Positions 1-8,214 are shown, counted from the stretch's first letter. The stretch: 64,000 nucleotides of DNA from CBDBND01 sp965207985 (GCA_965207985.1 CBDBND010000004.1:62001-126000), one strand, 5' to 3'. Numbers and translations: made by a program. The notes: a model not told the origin generated them from the sequence alone.

Positions 1-223
1 CAATGAGGGGCACACAGTCGGACCCGCATTCATAACTTCCGTTAGGCCAACGGTTTTGGATGATGTGAAGCATTCCCGCGTTTTTACAGGCGTCCAAGCT
101 CTTGAACGTCCCCACATCATGGGCTGTGTCAAAGTCGGTGCCATCGGGATATATGGTCAAAAACCACGATTCTTCTCGCAGAATGAGATAGGTCACGGCC
201 GCCAAAATACCCAACAACAACAT
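1..223 (-). CDS. Unrecognised short membrane protein, cut by window edge
   Basis: The minus strand is open from an ATG at 223 to the window edge (74 codons, no stop seen). The product starts MLLLGILAAVTYLILREE, a hydrophobic N-terminal helix followed by a polar, Cys-containing region with Trp and Tyr, so a signal anchor or small inner-membrane protein is likely. An in-frame TTG at 241 is an alternative start; the frame is closed by a TAA at 251-253. I do not recognise the family. The IS3 orfA remnant begins about 85 bp upstream of the start, so the native promoter has probably been separated from the gene. The 3' end lies outside the window. Confidence 0.45.
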   Translation of the reverse strand, partial: MLLLGILAAVTYLILREESWFLTIYPDGTDFDTAHDVGTFKSLDACKNAGMLHIIQNRWPNGSYECGSDCVPLI

Positions 224-308
224 GTCCCCCGTCAGGACCAATGGAACAGATTAGGGTGATTGCGTAAGAGAGTGTTATTGGCTCATCGTCATCATTGAGG
301 AGTGAACG

Positions 309-409
309 ATGAGAGATAGAACAGAACGATCCCAGGATGTTGCGGAGCGGACGGTCAAGGACATCCGCCGCAAGACGCGCAAGCGTTACAGTGCTGAGGA
401 GAAGATCCG
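309..409 (+). pseudogene. IS3-family OrfA N-terminus, interrupted by IS110
   Basis: From the ATG at 309 the frame encodes a basic N-terminus ending in RKTRKRYSAEEKIR, the typical start of the helix-turn-helix OrfA of IS3-family elements. It breaks after about 34 codons where the IS110-type element begins. On the far side of that element the same frame resumes at 1791 with residues IVLAG, which matches the OrfA motif KIRIVL. After that the similarity is lost, so the IS3 element itself is only a stump. IS3 OrfA normally exceeds 90 residues. Confidence 0.65.
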
Positions 410-415
410 ATGGAG

Positions 416-426
416 TGGACGCCCCC
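416..426 (+). repeat. IS1111-type left subterminal inverted repeat
   Basis: TGGACGCCCCC, perfect inverse of the copy at 1776-1786. It starts 6 bp inside the inferred left end. Confidence 0.7.
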
Positions 427-492
427 TCCCGACGGCATCGCAATGTGCCATGTTGGCGGTGTCACCAACACCAACAGAAGGAGAAGGCGTCC

Positions 493-1521
493 ATGGATCA
501 GGCTACCATCATCGGGATCGATCTGGCGAAGCATAGCTTTCAGATTCACGGTGCTCGGGCTGACGGGTCCGTTGCATTCCGAAAGAAGCTGATCCGCGGC
601 AAAGTGCTCGACGTCCTCGCTTCGCAGCCGCCCAGCGTGGTGGCAATGGAAGCCTGCGCGAGTGCTCACCATTGGGGTCGAGAAACCGAGAAGCTGGGGC
701 ACGAGGTCAAGCTGGTTCCGCCGATTTATGTGAAGCCGTTCGTCAAACGGCAGAAGAATGACACAACGGACGCAGAGGCAATCTGCGAGGCTGCACAGCG
801 CCCCACCATGAGCGTCGTGGCCGTGAAGACGAAAGAGCAGCAGGCCCGGGGGATGCTGTTCCGCACACGCGATCTCCTGGTGCGCCAGCGGACGCAGACG
901 ATCAACGCACTGCGGGGTCACCTGGCCGAGTTCGGCGTCGTCGCACCACAGGGGCCAGCTCATCTTGGCCGACTGGCATCGGCACTCGATGATCCGGACT
1001 CGGATCTGCCGGATCCGGTTCGCGAGCTGGGCCGCCTTTTGCTTGAGCAGATCGCCGGCCTCGGCGAGAAAATCGGCGGATTGGAGAAAGAACGCCGCGT
1101 CAGCGCGCGCCAGGACGAAGATGCGTCGCGACTGATGACGATACCGGGTGTCGGTCCGATCACCGCGATGGCTTTCCAGGCTTTTGCGCCGCCCATGGAG
1201 AGTTTCCGGCGCGGCCGCGACTTCGCCGCCTGGCTCGGCCTCGTGCCGCGACAACACACCACCGGCGGCAAGCCCAGGCTCGGCAAGGTATCGAAGATGG
1301 GCCAGCGGGACCTCAGGCGCCTCTTGATCACTGGCGCCATGGCTGTCGTCCAGAAAGCGGTCCGACGCGGCGAGACGGCGGACCCCTGGCTGGCCAGACT
1401 GCTGGCGCGCAAGCCGAGGATGCTTGTCGCGGTGGCTCTGGCCAACAAGATGGCGCGCATCGCTTGGGCGCTGATGACGAACAAGGAGAGTTACCGCGTT
1501 CCTGCGCCGGCCGCTGCCTGA
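493..1521 (+). CDS. IS110/IS1111-family DEDD transposase
   Basis: This 342-residue protein recombines the element with its target under guidance of an element-encoded RNA (family knowledge). The N-terminal RuvC-like DEDD domain shows IGIDLAK near residue 8, an acidic AMEAC near 55 and TTDAEAI near 93. The C-terminal Transposase_20 domain shows the helix-hairpin-helix signature TIPGVGPITA near 216-225 and a conserved GGKPRLGKVSKMGQRDLRR block. ATG 493 is preferred over the longer frame opening at 337 because it gives the canonical N-terminus and follows a GAAGGAGAAGG purine stretch. Length is normal for the subgroup (about 340). The antisense frame over the gene is a shadow. Confidence 0.9.
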   Translation: MDQATIIGIDLAKHSFQIHGARADGSVAFRKKLIRGKVLDVLASQPPSVVAMEACASAHHWGRETEKLGHEVKLVPPIYVKPFVKRQKNDTTDAEAICEAAQRPTMSVVAVKTKEQQARGMLFRTRDLLVRQRTQTINALRGHLAEFGVVAPQGPAHLGRLASALDDPDSDLPDPVRELGRLLLEQIAGLGEKIGGLEKERRVSARQDEDASRLMTIPGVGPITAMAFQAFAPPMESFRRGRDFAAWLGLVPRQHTTGGKPRLGKVSKMGQRDLRRLLITGAMAVVQKAVRRGETADPWLARLLARKPRMLVAVALANKMARIAWALMTNKESYRVPAPAAA

Positions 1522-1775
1522 TCGGGTTGCGGTCACGCCGGGAACCGTCGGGGATGTGAGAAGGTCGGAGGACGGGTAAGGGCAAACGGTCAACGAGACG
1601 GGATGGGGAAAACCAGCACAATGCAAGGGCGCTTTGAAGCCCGTAGATCCGATTTGGACCCGATCCGCGTATTTCCATACAGGCCAGCGGCGACTGAAGG
1701 CCGCACCAAAAGGCCGGATAGACGACAGCACCTGACCACATGCACCGAGCCGTTCCAAAAATCTCTTGCATCACC
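1522..1775 (+). ncRNA. Candidate IS1111 guide (seek/bridge) RNA region
   Basis: There are 254 non-coding bases between the transposase stop and the right inverted repeat. In IS1111-type elements this is where the guide RNA is encoded (established for the subgroup). Two short stretches share sequence with the reconstructed insertion site AGATCCGCATTGTCC: AGATCCGATTT at 1645-1655 and GATCCGCGTATT at 1662-1673. These could be the target-pairing segments. RNA boundaries and folding were not computed. Confidence 0.45.
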
Positions 1776-1786
1776 GGGGGCGTCCA
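1776..1786 (+). repeat. IS1111-type right subterminal inverted repeat
   Basis: GGGGGCGTCCA, perfect inverse of 416-426. The element ends about 4 bp further on. Confidence 0.7.
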
Positions 1787-1790
1787 TAGA

Positions 1791-2132
1791 CGCATTGTCC
1801 TGGCTGGGACGTTGTCAGATGAATTTGATCCAAAACGAAACCCGCAATCGGGGGGACTCTTAGACAGCAAGCTGACGCCTGGGCGGTTTGGTAGCAGGGA
1901 CGGTGCTTTGCAACCGGCGGCCCGCTAATAGGCTCAGAAAGTGTCCGATTGGAATTGACAAAGGACAGAAAAGCATCCGTACCTTCCAAATAAAAGAATA
2001 ATATTACACGACTGCTTGGGCCCCATGATTTGTCCATCAAACACAATGTTGCCCCAATTATTGTGTAATCAAATGGCAATAGAGAAATCAGAACTGAACA
2101 CTCTGAACTCTTCTCAACATAGGAGGTTTGCC
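1791..2132. other. Non-coding: end of split IS3 orfA and leader of next gene
   Basis: The first 16 bases continue the interrupted IS3 OrfA frame. The rest has no convincing coding sequence. The last 150 bases are AT-rich and presumably hold the promoter of the GlsB-type gene, but I cannot point to a clear -35/-10 pair. A strong ribosome site AGGAGG lies at 2121-2126. Confidence 0.5.
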
Positions 2133-2423
2133 ATGATTATTCCCGACTTCATGGGCTTTCTCGTGCTCTTGATTATCGGTGGTGGCGCTGCTGCCGTACT
2201 TCACTATGGCCTTGATTATTATGTTGTACCCGGTATTTGGTCATTTCTGTCCAAGGTAACTGTCGGGTTCCTCGGCGCTTGGATGGGACCGGTCGTGTTT
2301 GGACATTGGTTTGAAGGCCTTGTCTTTGGAGGAATCTATTTCCTACCGGCCCTGCTTGGTGCCTTCGCCCTACTCATACTGATAGTGGATGTGACCAAGA
2401 CTTTGCGTCATCACCCAGTATAA
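2133..2423 (+). CDS. GlsB/YeaQ/YmgE-family small membrane protein
   Basis: The 96-residue product is almost entirely hydrophobic, with three transmembrane segments and small-residue-rich turns (IIGGGAAAVLHYG, FLGAWMGP, PALLGAFALL). This resembles the transglycosylase-associated GlsB/YeaQ family of stress-related inner-membrane proteins, whose molecular role is poorly defined. ATG 2133 is chosen because it follows a perfect AGGAGG at 2121-2126 with 6-bp spacing; the longer frame from 2016 adds non-conserved sequence. A strong terminator follows at once, so it is probably a monocistronic unit. Family assignment rests on length, topology and glycine pattern only. Confidence 0.65.
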   Translation: MIIPDFMGFLVLLIIGGGAAAVLHYGLDYYVVPGIWSFLSKVTVGFLGAWMGPVVFGHWFEGLVFGGIYFLPALLGAFALLILIVDVTKTLRHHPV

Positions 2424-2450
2424 CCGTATTGCGCTCAGATCCCTGTCCAG

Positions 2451-2478
2451 CCCCGCGGGTAACCGCGGGGCATTTTTT
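2451..2478 (+). terminator. Rho-independent terminator after GlsB-type gene
   Basis: CCCCGCGG and CCGCGGGG form a GC stem with a short GTAA loop, followed by CATTTTTT. It lies 28 bp after the stop of the gene at 2133-2423. Confidence 0.85.
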
Positions 2479-2760
2479 CAGTTGTTTGACGGCGTTTTCT
2501 TGAACGTTTGAATGGAGTTGTTGGGTTCATCAGGCCAGATCTCATCGGCCGTCATGCCCTGCTTGATCGCCGCCTTCTCGCCTTCGCTGTTGCGCTGCTT
2601 GGGCGCCGGCACCAGCGTGGAACCGACAATCTGACCGGACATCGGAATATAAGCCTTTCTTGTGAAGCTGCCAGTCGAACGCCTTTATGAAGCGCATCAG
2701 GGTGCCCGTTTCCGTCATTCGGTTACGGAAGTGATGGATCGTGTTCTCGTCGGGCATCGC
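2478..2760 (-). pseudogene. IS5-family transposase remnant, frameshifted
   Basis: Reading the minus strand from about 2757, MPDENTIHHFRNRMTETG and AFDWQLHKKG match the N-terminal-to-middle part of IS5-family transposases. One extra T near 2657 shifts the frame; correcting it gives YIPMSGQIVGSTLVPAPKQR and then EGEKAAIKQGMTADEIWPD, the usual continuation. The frame ends at a TGA at 2478-2480. Both the true N-terminus and the DDE catalytic C-terminus are missing. It overlaps the T-run of the terminator, so the IS fragment is joined directly behind that gene. Confidence 0.75.
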
Positions 2761-2763
2761 CCC

Positions 2764-3063
2764 GCTCCCCCGCCTGTCAACGCCTCGACCAAAGGATTAA
2801 CCCTCTGACGCCCGGGTAAGGTGAACAAAGTCCACCGGTACAAACGGACGATCTTCAAGGGAAATCCGAAAAAGTTCAGCGCGCGCCAGTGTCCTGCCCG
2901 GCACAATAGTGATGGGCTCAATCATCTGTGTAAAGACCCGATCCGCGAAGCCCCGCACTGTGTGGCGTCAACGTCTGTGGGACAGGAAGCCACGACAGCC
3001 AACCTCCCGGCCCAAATCAAATTACTCTAACAATGCCTACGTTTTGGCAATTGCTGACACGAA
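2764..3063. other. Non-coding spacer
   Basis: About 300 bases without a supported gene. It begins as possible further IS debris and becomes AT-rich towards the minus-strand SIR2-like pseudogene. Confidence 0.4.
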
Positions 3064-4100
3064 TCATAATGCTCTCCAGTACGTATAAAATAAATCACTA
3101 CAAGTAAGATTTCTGTCTTCGTTTGGCACAAGCTGTGCTCCAAAATGTTCTTGAAGTTTTGTGTTTATGGCGTCCAGATCAGGCCCAGAAATTCCAAGAG
3201 TTGTACCATAACATTGTATTTGCCTTTCTAGGACACGTTGGTGTTCAAACGGTGGCGTCAACAATTCCAAGTTTTGTTGGTGATATGCGAAGCCGAGAAA
3301 AATTAGAGTATCGGCGGTTGCTAGGTGATACCTGATCTGTTCAACATTGCTCCCCCCCGGGTCGGCTCCCTCCGCAAACGTCATAATTTGCGCTGCTAGC
3401 TTCACTAGATTGTGGCAATCTGGATCAGCGCCGAACTTCATTGGAGCTGGGCCATTGGTCCACGGGAGTGAACCGACCATCCCATAAGGATGAAAGACCT
3501 CCAGACCGTTTACGAGAGAGGCGGCCTGCTCAGAATTCAATCCATAATAGTTCTGTATTGAATGATACAGAAAGTGCTCAATACAGCGATCATAATTGAA
3601 AATTATGAATACGACTGAAGAAAGACGTTCTTTGAACCCAAGTGCCTGGCAGTCTTGAGAAATTAATTTCCAGAACGTATTGAACCAAGTTTCTTCAAGT
3701 GTCTCGAAATTCACAGTGTTATATATGTTTTCTGGGTTGACAAATAAGCGACTGTTTTTCTCGGCCTCTAGGATTGACTTTACGTTTGCGAGCTTTCCGG
3801 AAAATTCGATTTCCTTATTTCCTTATTTCCTTGATGAGCACCAATGAAGCTGTCAATGGATATGGCTTGTGGCAGAGCATCACAAATCCTCCGGCAAGCT
3901 GGAATATATTGGTTAATGCCCCCGCAATTGTTGAGGGACTGCGCAATCGTGCTGTTGCCCTTGATCGGACGTGACAGGCGATCAAATTCAAAGTCAAGAT
4001 ATTGGGCTATAGTTTTCTTTAGTTCGACGCTGGATGGAAGTCCGGCTTCTGTGCTTGCGCCGGCCCCCACTACAATGACTGTCTTCTTCGTAGGGTCCAT
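3064..4100 (-). pseudogene. SIR2-like domain protein, broken by an 8-bp duplication
   Basis: The N-terminus MDPTKKTVIVVGAGAS, then EAGLPSS, is a SIR2-like NAD-binding glycine motif. Later FNYDRCIEHF, HPYGMVGSLPW and FLGFAYHQQN match the middle and end of SIR2-like proteins, a family frequent in anti-phage systems as NAD hydrolases. The frame breaks at 3811-3834, where GGAAATAA is duplicated in tandem; removing one 8-bp unit restores one frame through GNKEIEFSGKLANVKS into the 3' half, giving a protein of about 340 residues. Only SIR2 is visible, with no fused effector. The gene is AT-richer than most of the window and heads the minus-strand cluster with 4427-5637. Confidence 0.7.
3811..3834 (-). 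repeat. 8-bp tandem duplication causing frameshift
   Basis: On the plus strand TTCCTTAT occurs twice in tandem (3811-3818, 3819-3826) and is followed by a near-third copy. The extra unit shifts the SIR2-like frame by 8 bp. A short tandem repeat in a coding region can expand or contract by slippage, so the state could be reversible. Confidence 0.75.
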
Positions 4101-4169
4101 ATTCAATTCCAAGGGCGGCCCCCACTACAATGACTGTCTTCTTCGTAGGGTCCATATTCAATTCCAAGG
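4061..4169 (-). repeat. 55-bp tandem duplication over the SIR2-like gene start
   Basis: The segment at 4061-4115 is repeated from 4116 to 4169 without a mismatch. Each unit contains the start codon region (ATG at 4100 and again at 4155, minus strand). Because 55 is not a multiple of 3, translation from the upstream ATG enters the second unit out of frame. Only the start at 4100 leads into the SIR2-like reading frame. Confidence 0.9.
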
Positions 4170-4426
4170 ACTCGAGTCTGAGGCCAGAAGAAGCCTGTCT
4201 TCCAATTCAGTGCTAGAGCACCTCATATCGCCAGTTACAAAACCGCAAAGCAATCGAAGCAGTACATTATAAGCTGCCCAACAAACCGATCACCGGTTTT
4301 TCGACCAACGAACTCCCTGCGTATCTCCTGAAGACCCCTGTCATTCCCGAAAATCTTATTCATTGATCTTAATGATTCAATCCGTCCAAGAGTGGAAGGG
4401 GTTTTCGGACGGGGCACTTGGGCCAG

Positions 4427-5228
4427 TTAGTCATATAGGTCTTCGATGGGTTGCTGTGGAGGGTAAAACAGTCCAACGATAATCCATGAATTTGGGAATT
4501 GATGCATATTTCCGACAAAGAAATGTGTATCGAGTTTTTCTATCATCTGACTTTCATATTTCTCGCGAATCGCGTCTTGCCATTTGCTACCGTATTTCAA
4601 CCGCCATTTCCTATACGACTGCCCGAGTTCCCAGTCCATACACGACATAGAGTGGCCATTGCAGTCGGGGTCATTACACAAAAATTCGTATTTGAACTTG
4701 AACGGTATCTTTTCGAGTTGCGTTTCTGGATCCTTTTTGGAAAAGAGAAAGAGTTTGGTTGAGCTTCTTTAGCTCGTCGGGTGACCAATCTTCGTTGTCT
4801 TCCGTCTCGATTACCAATTGCGTAACACTACCCGATTAAAAAAAACCTAGTGTAGGAGCGCTTTTTTGGGCGTGTTGTTTTTGGATACTGCACATTGATG
4901 GCATTAGCAACGGCTTGATGAGGTCTTTTCTTGCGCGCCAGCCGTCAGATGTGGAAACGCTATCAATAATTTGAATCGTCTCTAAGTTCGGTATAAAACT
5001 CTCCGGCCTTTGATCTCTTGGCGCCTTGCTGACCTCGACTTCTATCCATTGGTATTTTACGAACTGCTTATCATCATCACGTGACCGATAGGGAATCGGA
5101 AAAAGCCTGATCCACTCTCCTTTGTCAGTAATACCGGCAGTGCACGAAACCTCGACCCCCTTGGTTGCAGGGACGGGGTAAGTGCGAACAGTGATCAGAA
5201 TTTTTTTTCTAATTCCTGAGACTGTCAT
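4427..5228 (-). pseudogene. Unrecognised protein with nonsense codon and frameshift
   Basis: The N-terminal part (5228 down to 4836) starts MTVSGIRKKILITVRTYP and contains CTAGITDKGEWIRLFPIPYR and KYQWIEVEV; it ends at a TAA inside GFF-stop-SGSVTQLVIE. The same frame continues beyond the stop through DNEDWSPDELKKLNQTL. A one-base shift near 4735, in a run of A, then leads into KDPETQLEKIPFKFKYEF and LCNDPDCNGHSM, ending at 4427. The intact protein would have about 265 residues. I do not know its function. Neighbours are a SIR2-like gene and DUF488, which suggests a defence-type or DNA-related cluster, but that is inference from position only. Confidence 0.6.
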
Positions 5229-5238
5229 TGCCTGTTAC

Positions 5239-5637
5239 CTAGAGGTCGTAGCCCTGCAACCCATGTTTCTCCAGAGCTATGAAAATCCGGTGTCTGTGGC
5301 ACTCCTCTGGGTCATGTTCCATGCACATCATCGCTATTGGATGCTCTAGATTAAGAAACCAATGCAGGTTTTTCTTGAAGTAGCGGTCTACGACGTATGA
5401 ATCATACCACTCCCAAATGGGCTCCCTCGTTCCTGCGCTAACTGCCTTTGCACGAATGTCTTTGGGGACGCCCCAATGGGGACAATGCATGTATGTAATT
5501 CCTGCTTTCTCCAACCTTGTACTGAAACTGTTTCTATTCAATTCCGGTCGGTACATGCTCTGCGGTATATGACGCACATCCAATAGGGTTTTCACTTCCA
5601 TACTTTGCAACGCATCAAAGCCAGCGAAGGGGCACAA
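5239..5637 (-). CDS. DUF488-family protein, N-terminus doubtful
   Basis: Conserved DUF488 features are LLDVRHIPQS, a Tyr/Arg-Pro stretch, a GITYMHCPHWG-type segment and the C-terminal MCMEHDPEECHRH. The biochemical role of the family is unknown; members are common in accessory clusters. It lies 10 bp upstream of the unknown gene at 4427-5228 on the same strand, so the two were probably co-transcribed. There is no ATG, only TTG 5637, and the frame stays open upstream into the truncated nitrilase segment. The family normally opens with a YTIG motif, absent here. The gene is therefore probably fused to or truncated at a recombination joint near 5650-5670. Confidence 0.6.
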   Translation of the reverse strand: MCPFAGFDALQSMEVKTLLDVRHIPQSMYRPELNRNSFSTRLEKAGITYMHCPHWGVPKDIRAKAVSAGTREPIWEWYDSYVVDRYFKKNLHWFLNLEHPIAMMCMEHDPEECHRHRIFIALEKHGLQGYDL

Positions 5638-5653
5638 GACCTCATCAATTCCC

Positions 5654-5956
5654 CTATTTTTGAGAAACGTAAGCGTCGGCAGTTTTTGCTGCTCGTGCGA
5701 TGGCTTCGGTTTCAGGGCCAGGTATTGTGGTGCAGGCCCTAAGCCAATCTTTCAAGCTGACGTCAAATTTGAAGCCATGTAGAGAAAACTCTGGAAAGGC
5801 AAGTAGTTTCGGCCCCGCCTCCTCCTCTGTTTTCAGAACCTGCTCACAAATTCTGCTGACATTCCTACGGACTGCATCCTCGACAAATGCTCCGGCCGAA
5901 TCAAAAGCCGGATCGATCCGAAGATGAACCGCGTGAACCGTAGTCTGGTCGCCCAC
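5654..5956 (-). pseudogene. Carbon-nitrogen hydrolase (nitrilase) N-terminal fragment
   Basis: From a GTG at 5956 the product runs 100 residues and contains LLAFPEFSLHGF, the conserved segment around the catalytic Glu of the nitrilase superfamily, then a PGPETEAIARAAKTAD region. It then stops. The Lys and Cys of the catalytic triad would lie beyond the break, since family members have about 260-330 residues. It starts 12 bp after the stop of the amidohydrolase at 5969-7123 with an AGG purine stretch, so the two may once have formed a hydrolase operon. The 3' part has been replaced by the DUF488 cluster. Confidence 0.65.
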
Positions 5957-5968
5957 TCTGCCTACCTA

Positions 5969-7123
5969 TTAAGCGGCGGTGAGTTTAGTGCCGACGGCGG
6001 TGTCTTCCCAGCGGAAGAAATCGAGGGCGTTGTCACACAAAGTCATTTGAGCCAATTCCGGAGTCAGATCATCACGTTCAAGGAATTCGCTCATCTGGCC
6101 CGGTTCAAAGTCTAAGTGTGGATAATCGGCAGACATCAACAGACGGTTCGGCGCCTTTGTCCATTCAATGCAATCATGCAGGAAATGATCCTCCGGTTCG
6201 AAGCCCAGCCAAATCTGGCGTTGGATGTACTCTTCAGGCCGAAGTTTCATCTTGGGCGCCATGAGTTTGGGCATGTCGCCGAATTTTTCGATGCGCTCGT
6301 GAATGCGATCAATGACCATGGGCACCCAGCCTATTCCGGCTTCGAAAATTCCCATCTTCAGGTCCGGGAAGGTTTCGCAGACACCGCCTGCAACAATATG
6401 CATAAAGATTTGCATCCCTTGCATGGGAAACCCAACAATATCGGACCAAAGGCCAGGACCGCGTGGCCAATTGTATTCATGGCCTGGAATATAGGGGTCC
6501 CCAAAGGCATGGAAGGCAATGGGCACGTCCAACGATTGCGCATCCTCATAGAGAGGATAGAAAAACTCATCTGAGGCTACGTGGTATTCGTCGGGTGTGT
6601 TCCCAATGACGGACGGATTGTAAACAACCGCAGGAAAACCAAGTTCAAGAACACAGCGCTTCATTTCCTCTATAGCACCCGGAATATCTGCAACGTTAAG
6701 GAAGCCATAACCGAAGAGCCGTTCAGGGTACTTTTGACAGAACTTGTGAAGCCAGGTGTTGTAGGCGTGGGCCATACCGTTACCCAGCTCGTTGTCGCCA
6801 AGGTATGCGGGGCAAATCATACGGTGAGGCATGAGACAACTGCGATCCACGCCTTCACTCTTCTGAAAATCATCGACCATGACATCGGGATTCCAGCCCC
6901 CTTCCGGTCCGGGTACGGACGCCGAAGGGGTAAGAGCCGCTTTCACACCTTGTGGCGGGAAACGGTACCGGCCCGCTCTGTAGATAAGTGCTCCGTCTTC
7001 CTCAACGTAGCGCGGCCGGTCATCGCGCTTTTTCACGTCATCGGGAAGATAATCCCAAATATCGAGAGGCATACCAATATGGGAGTCTGCATCGATAATC
7101 ATGGTCGGCTTTGCATTACTCAT
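5969..7123 (-). CDS. Amidohydrolase (PF04909-type, ACMSD-like)
   Basis: The 384-residue TIM-barrel metal-dependent hydrolase begins MSNAKPTMIIDADSHIG, giving the D-x-D-x-H metal motif at residues 11-15. Other family features are HAFGD, a His in IFMHIVAGG, FEAGIGWVP and the late Asp in LMSADYPH. Related enzymes hydrolyse or decarboxylate aromatic and unsaturated carboxylates; the substrate here is unknown. ATG 7123 is chosen because it places the metal motif at the usual distance; the longer frame from a GTG at 7276 adds a basic, non-conserved extension. The truncated nitrilase follows directly. A decayed LysR gene lies upstream on the same strand. Confidence 0.8.
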   Translation of the reverse strand: MSNAKPTMIIDADSHIGMPLDIWDYLPDDVKKRDDRPRYVEEDGALIYRAGRYRFPPQGVKAALTPSASVPGPEGGWNPDVMVDDFQKSEGVDRSCLMPHRMICPAYLGDNELGNGMAHAYNTWLHKFCQKYPERLFGYGFLNVADIPGAIEEMKRCVLELGFPAVVYNPSVIGNTPDEYHVASDEFFYPLYEDAQSLDVPIAFHAFGDPYIPGHEYNWPRGPGLWSDIVGFPMQGMQIFMHIVAGGVCETFPDLKMGIFEAGIGWVPMVIDRIHERIEKFGDMPKLMAPKMKLRPEEYIQRQIWLGFEPEDHFLHDCIEWTKAPNRLLMSADYPHLDFEPGQMSEFLERDDLTPELAQMTLCDNALDFFRWEDTAVGTKLTAA

Positions 7124-7303
7124 TGGGCGTCTCGCTGGAGATGGAATGGTGCGGTGAGCAATAGTCCTATGCCTCAGACCGGGCAACTCATGTTTTTTCA
7201 TCTGATAGAATAGTTTTTCTATACCATCTCTTTCCCTATCCAGATACGGCTGGGCAAGGCGGTTCGTGGTGGTCACGACGACGCGGCATTGTTAATAAGG
7301 GCG

Positions 7304-8214
7304 TTAGTGCGATTGAGACTTCGATGCCTGTTCTTTGAACCAATCGACAAATATTTCGGATTCTTCCGTACGACGGTATTGCGGATGCCTTTGAATAAAG
7401 CACCCAAACTTTTCGGAATAGATTGTCTCGGAAAACGCAACAAGACGTCCTGATTAAAGCTCATCTTGCACAAGAACGCCTCGTCCGAACGCCACCCCTT
7501 GCTCGCTGACGGCTGCCTCTATCGCCATGCTTGACAATGACAGCCTCGGCCCTTGCTCAAAATCATCAATGTTCAATCCAAAACTATTCAGCCAGCTTGC
7601 CCAGGTGGGGAAGTCGCTAAATCTGAGCATGTTTTCGTCATGAATGAGAGTGAATGAAGATAGATCTTTTGGAGATTTTATATCGTCCGCGCAGCCTAAT
7701 TCGGGACTCCATAACGGCATGACCTCGTCGCTCAGTACAAGTTCCGTATCTGGACGTTGCGCATTCTCGAAATCATAGACCACAGCAATGTCACCGTCGG
7801 AGTCCGTTAGGCTGATCTGACGTAGGACGCAAGAAACTCGAATTGAATATGCGGAAATTTGCCATGGAAACTGTCCAGCCGGGGAACAAGCCACTTTGAC
7901 GCAAATGATAGCGACACCATCACAATTACGTCTTAAATATCCTCACCAGGTACCGCTTTCTTCATTGCAGAAGCAACTTTGTCAAATCCTTCCTGCAGAT
8001 CTGGAAGGCATCTCTGAGCAGCTTCCGTTAGGAGCAAACCTTTCGATTCCCGCTTAAACAACTTGATGCTTAGGTGATCTTCCAGGGACTTTACTTGCTG
8101 ACTTACAGCCGCAGGAGTGACACATAATTCGTCTGCGGCTCTCTTAAAGCTGAGATGCCGGGCCGCGGCTTCAAAGGCTTTGACCGCATTGAGCGGAGGA
8201 AGACTTCGGGCCAT
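7304..8214 (-). pseudogene. LysR-family regulator (GcvA-like), two stops and a shift
   Basis: The first 93 codons encode an intact winged-helix domain: LPPLNAVKAFEAAARHLSF and VTPAAVSQQVKSLED. An in-frame TAA after EDI is followed in the same frame by SFASKWLVPRLDSF, the usual start of the effector domain. A frameshift near 7820 leads into DSDGDIAVVYDFE, and a second in-frame TAA (7454-7456) lies between GVLVQDEL and SGRLVAF. The frame ends at 7304-7306 after DWFKEQASKSQSH. Corrected, it is a typical LysR of about 300 residues, of the GcvA subtype by motif. It may once have regulated the amidohydrolase or the divergent binding protein. Confidence 0.8.

Larger units (their letters stand above)
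410..1790 (+). mobile_element. IS110-family element, IS1111 subgroup
   Basis: The element is about 1381 bp. Its ends are set by the split IS3 orfA frame: flanking sequence stops near 409 and resumes near 1791. Just inside the ends are 11-bp inverted repeats, TGGACGCCCCC at 416-426 and its complement at 1776-1786. Subterminal inverted repeats and a long 3' non-coding stretch are typical of the IS1111 subgroup; classic IS110 elements lack such repeats. No target duplication is visible, as expected for this family. One full-length transposase is present, so the element may be active. Confidence 0.8.

Noticed and set aside
355..1758. Long minus-strand open frame over the IS110 element
   Set aside because: It is antisense to a well-supported transposase and has no family-like motifs.
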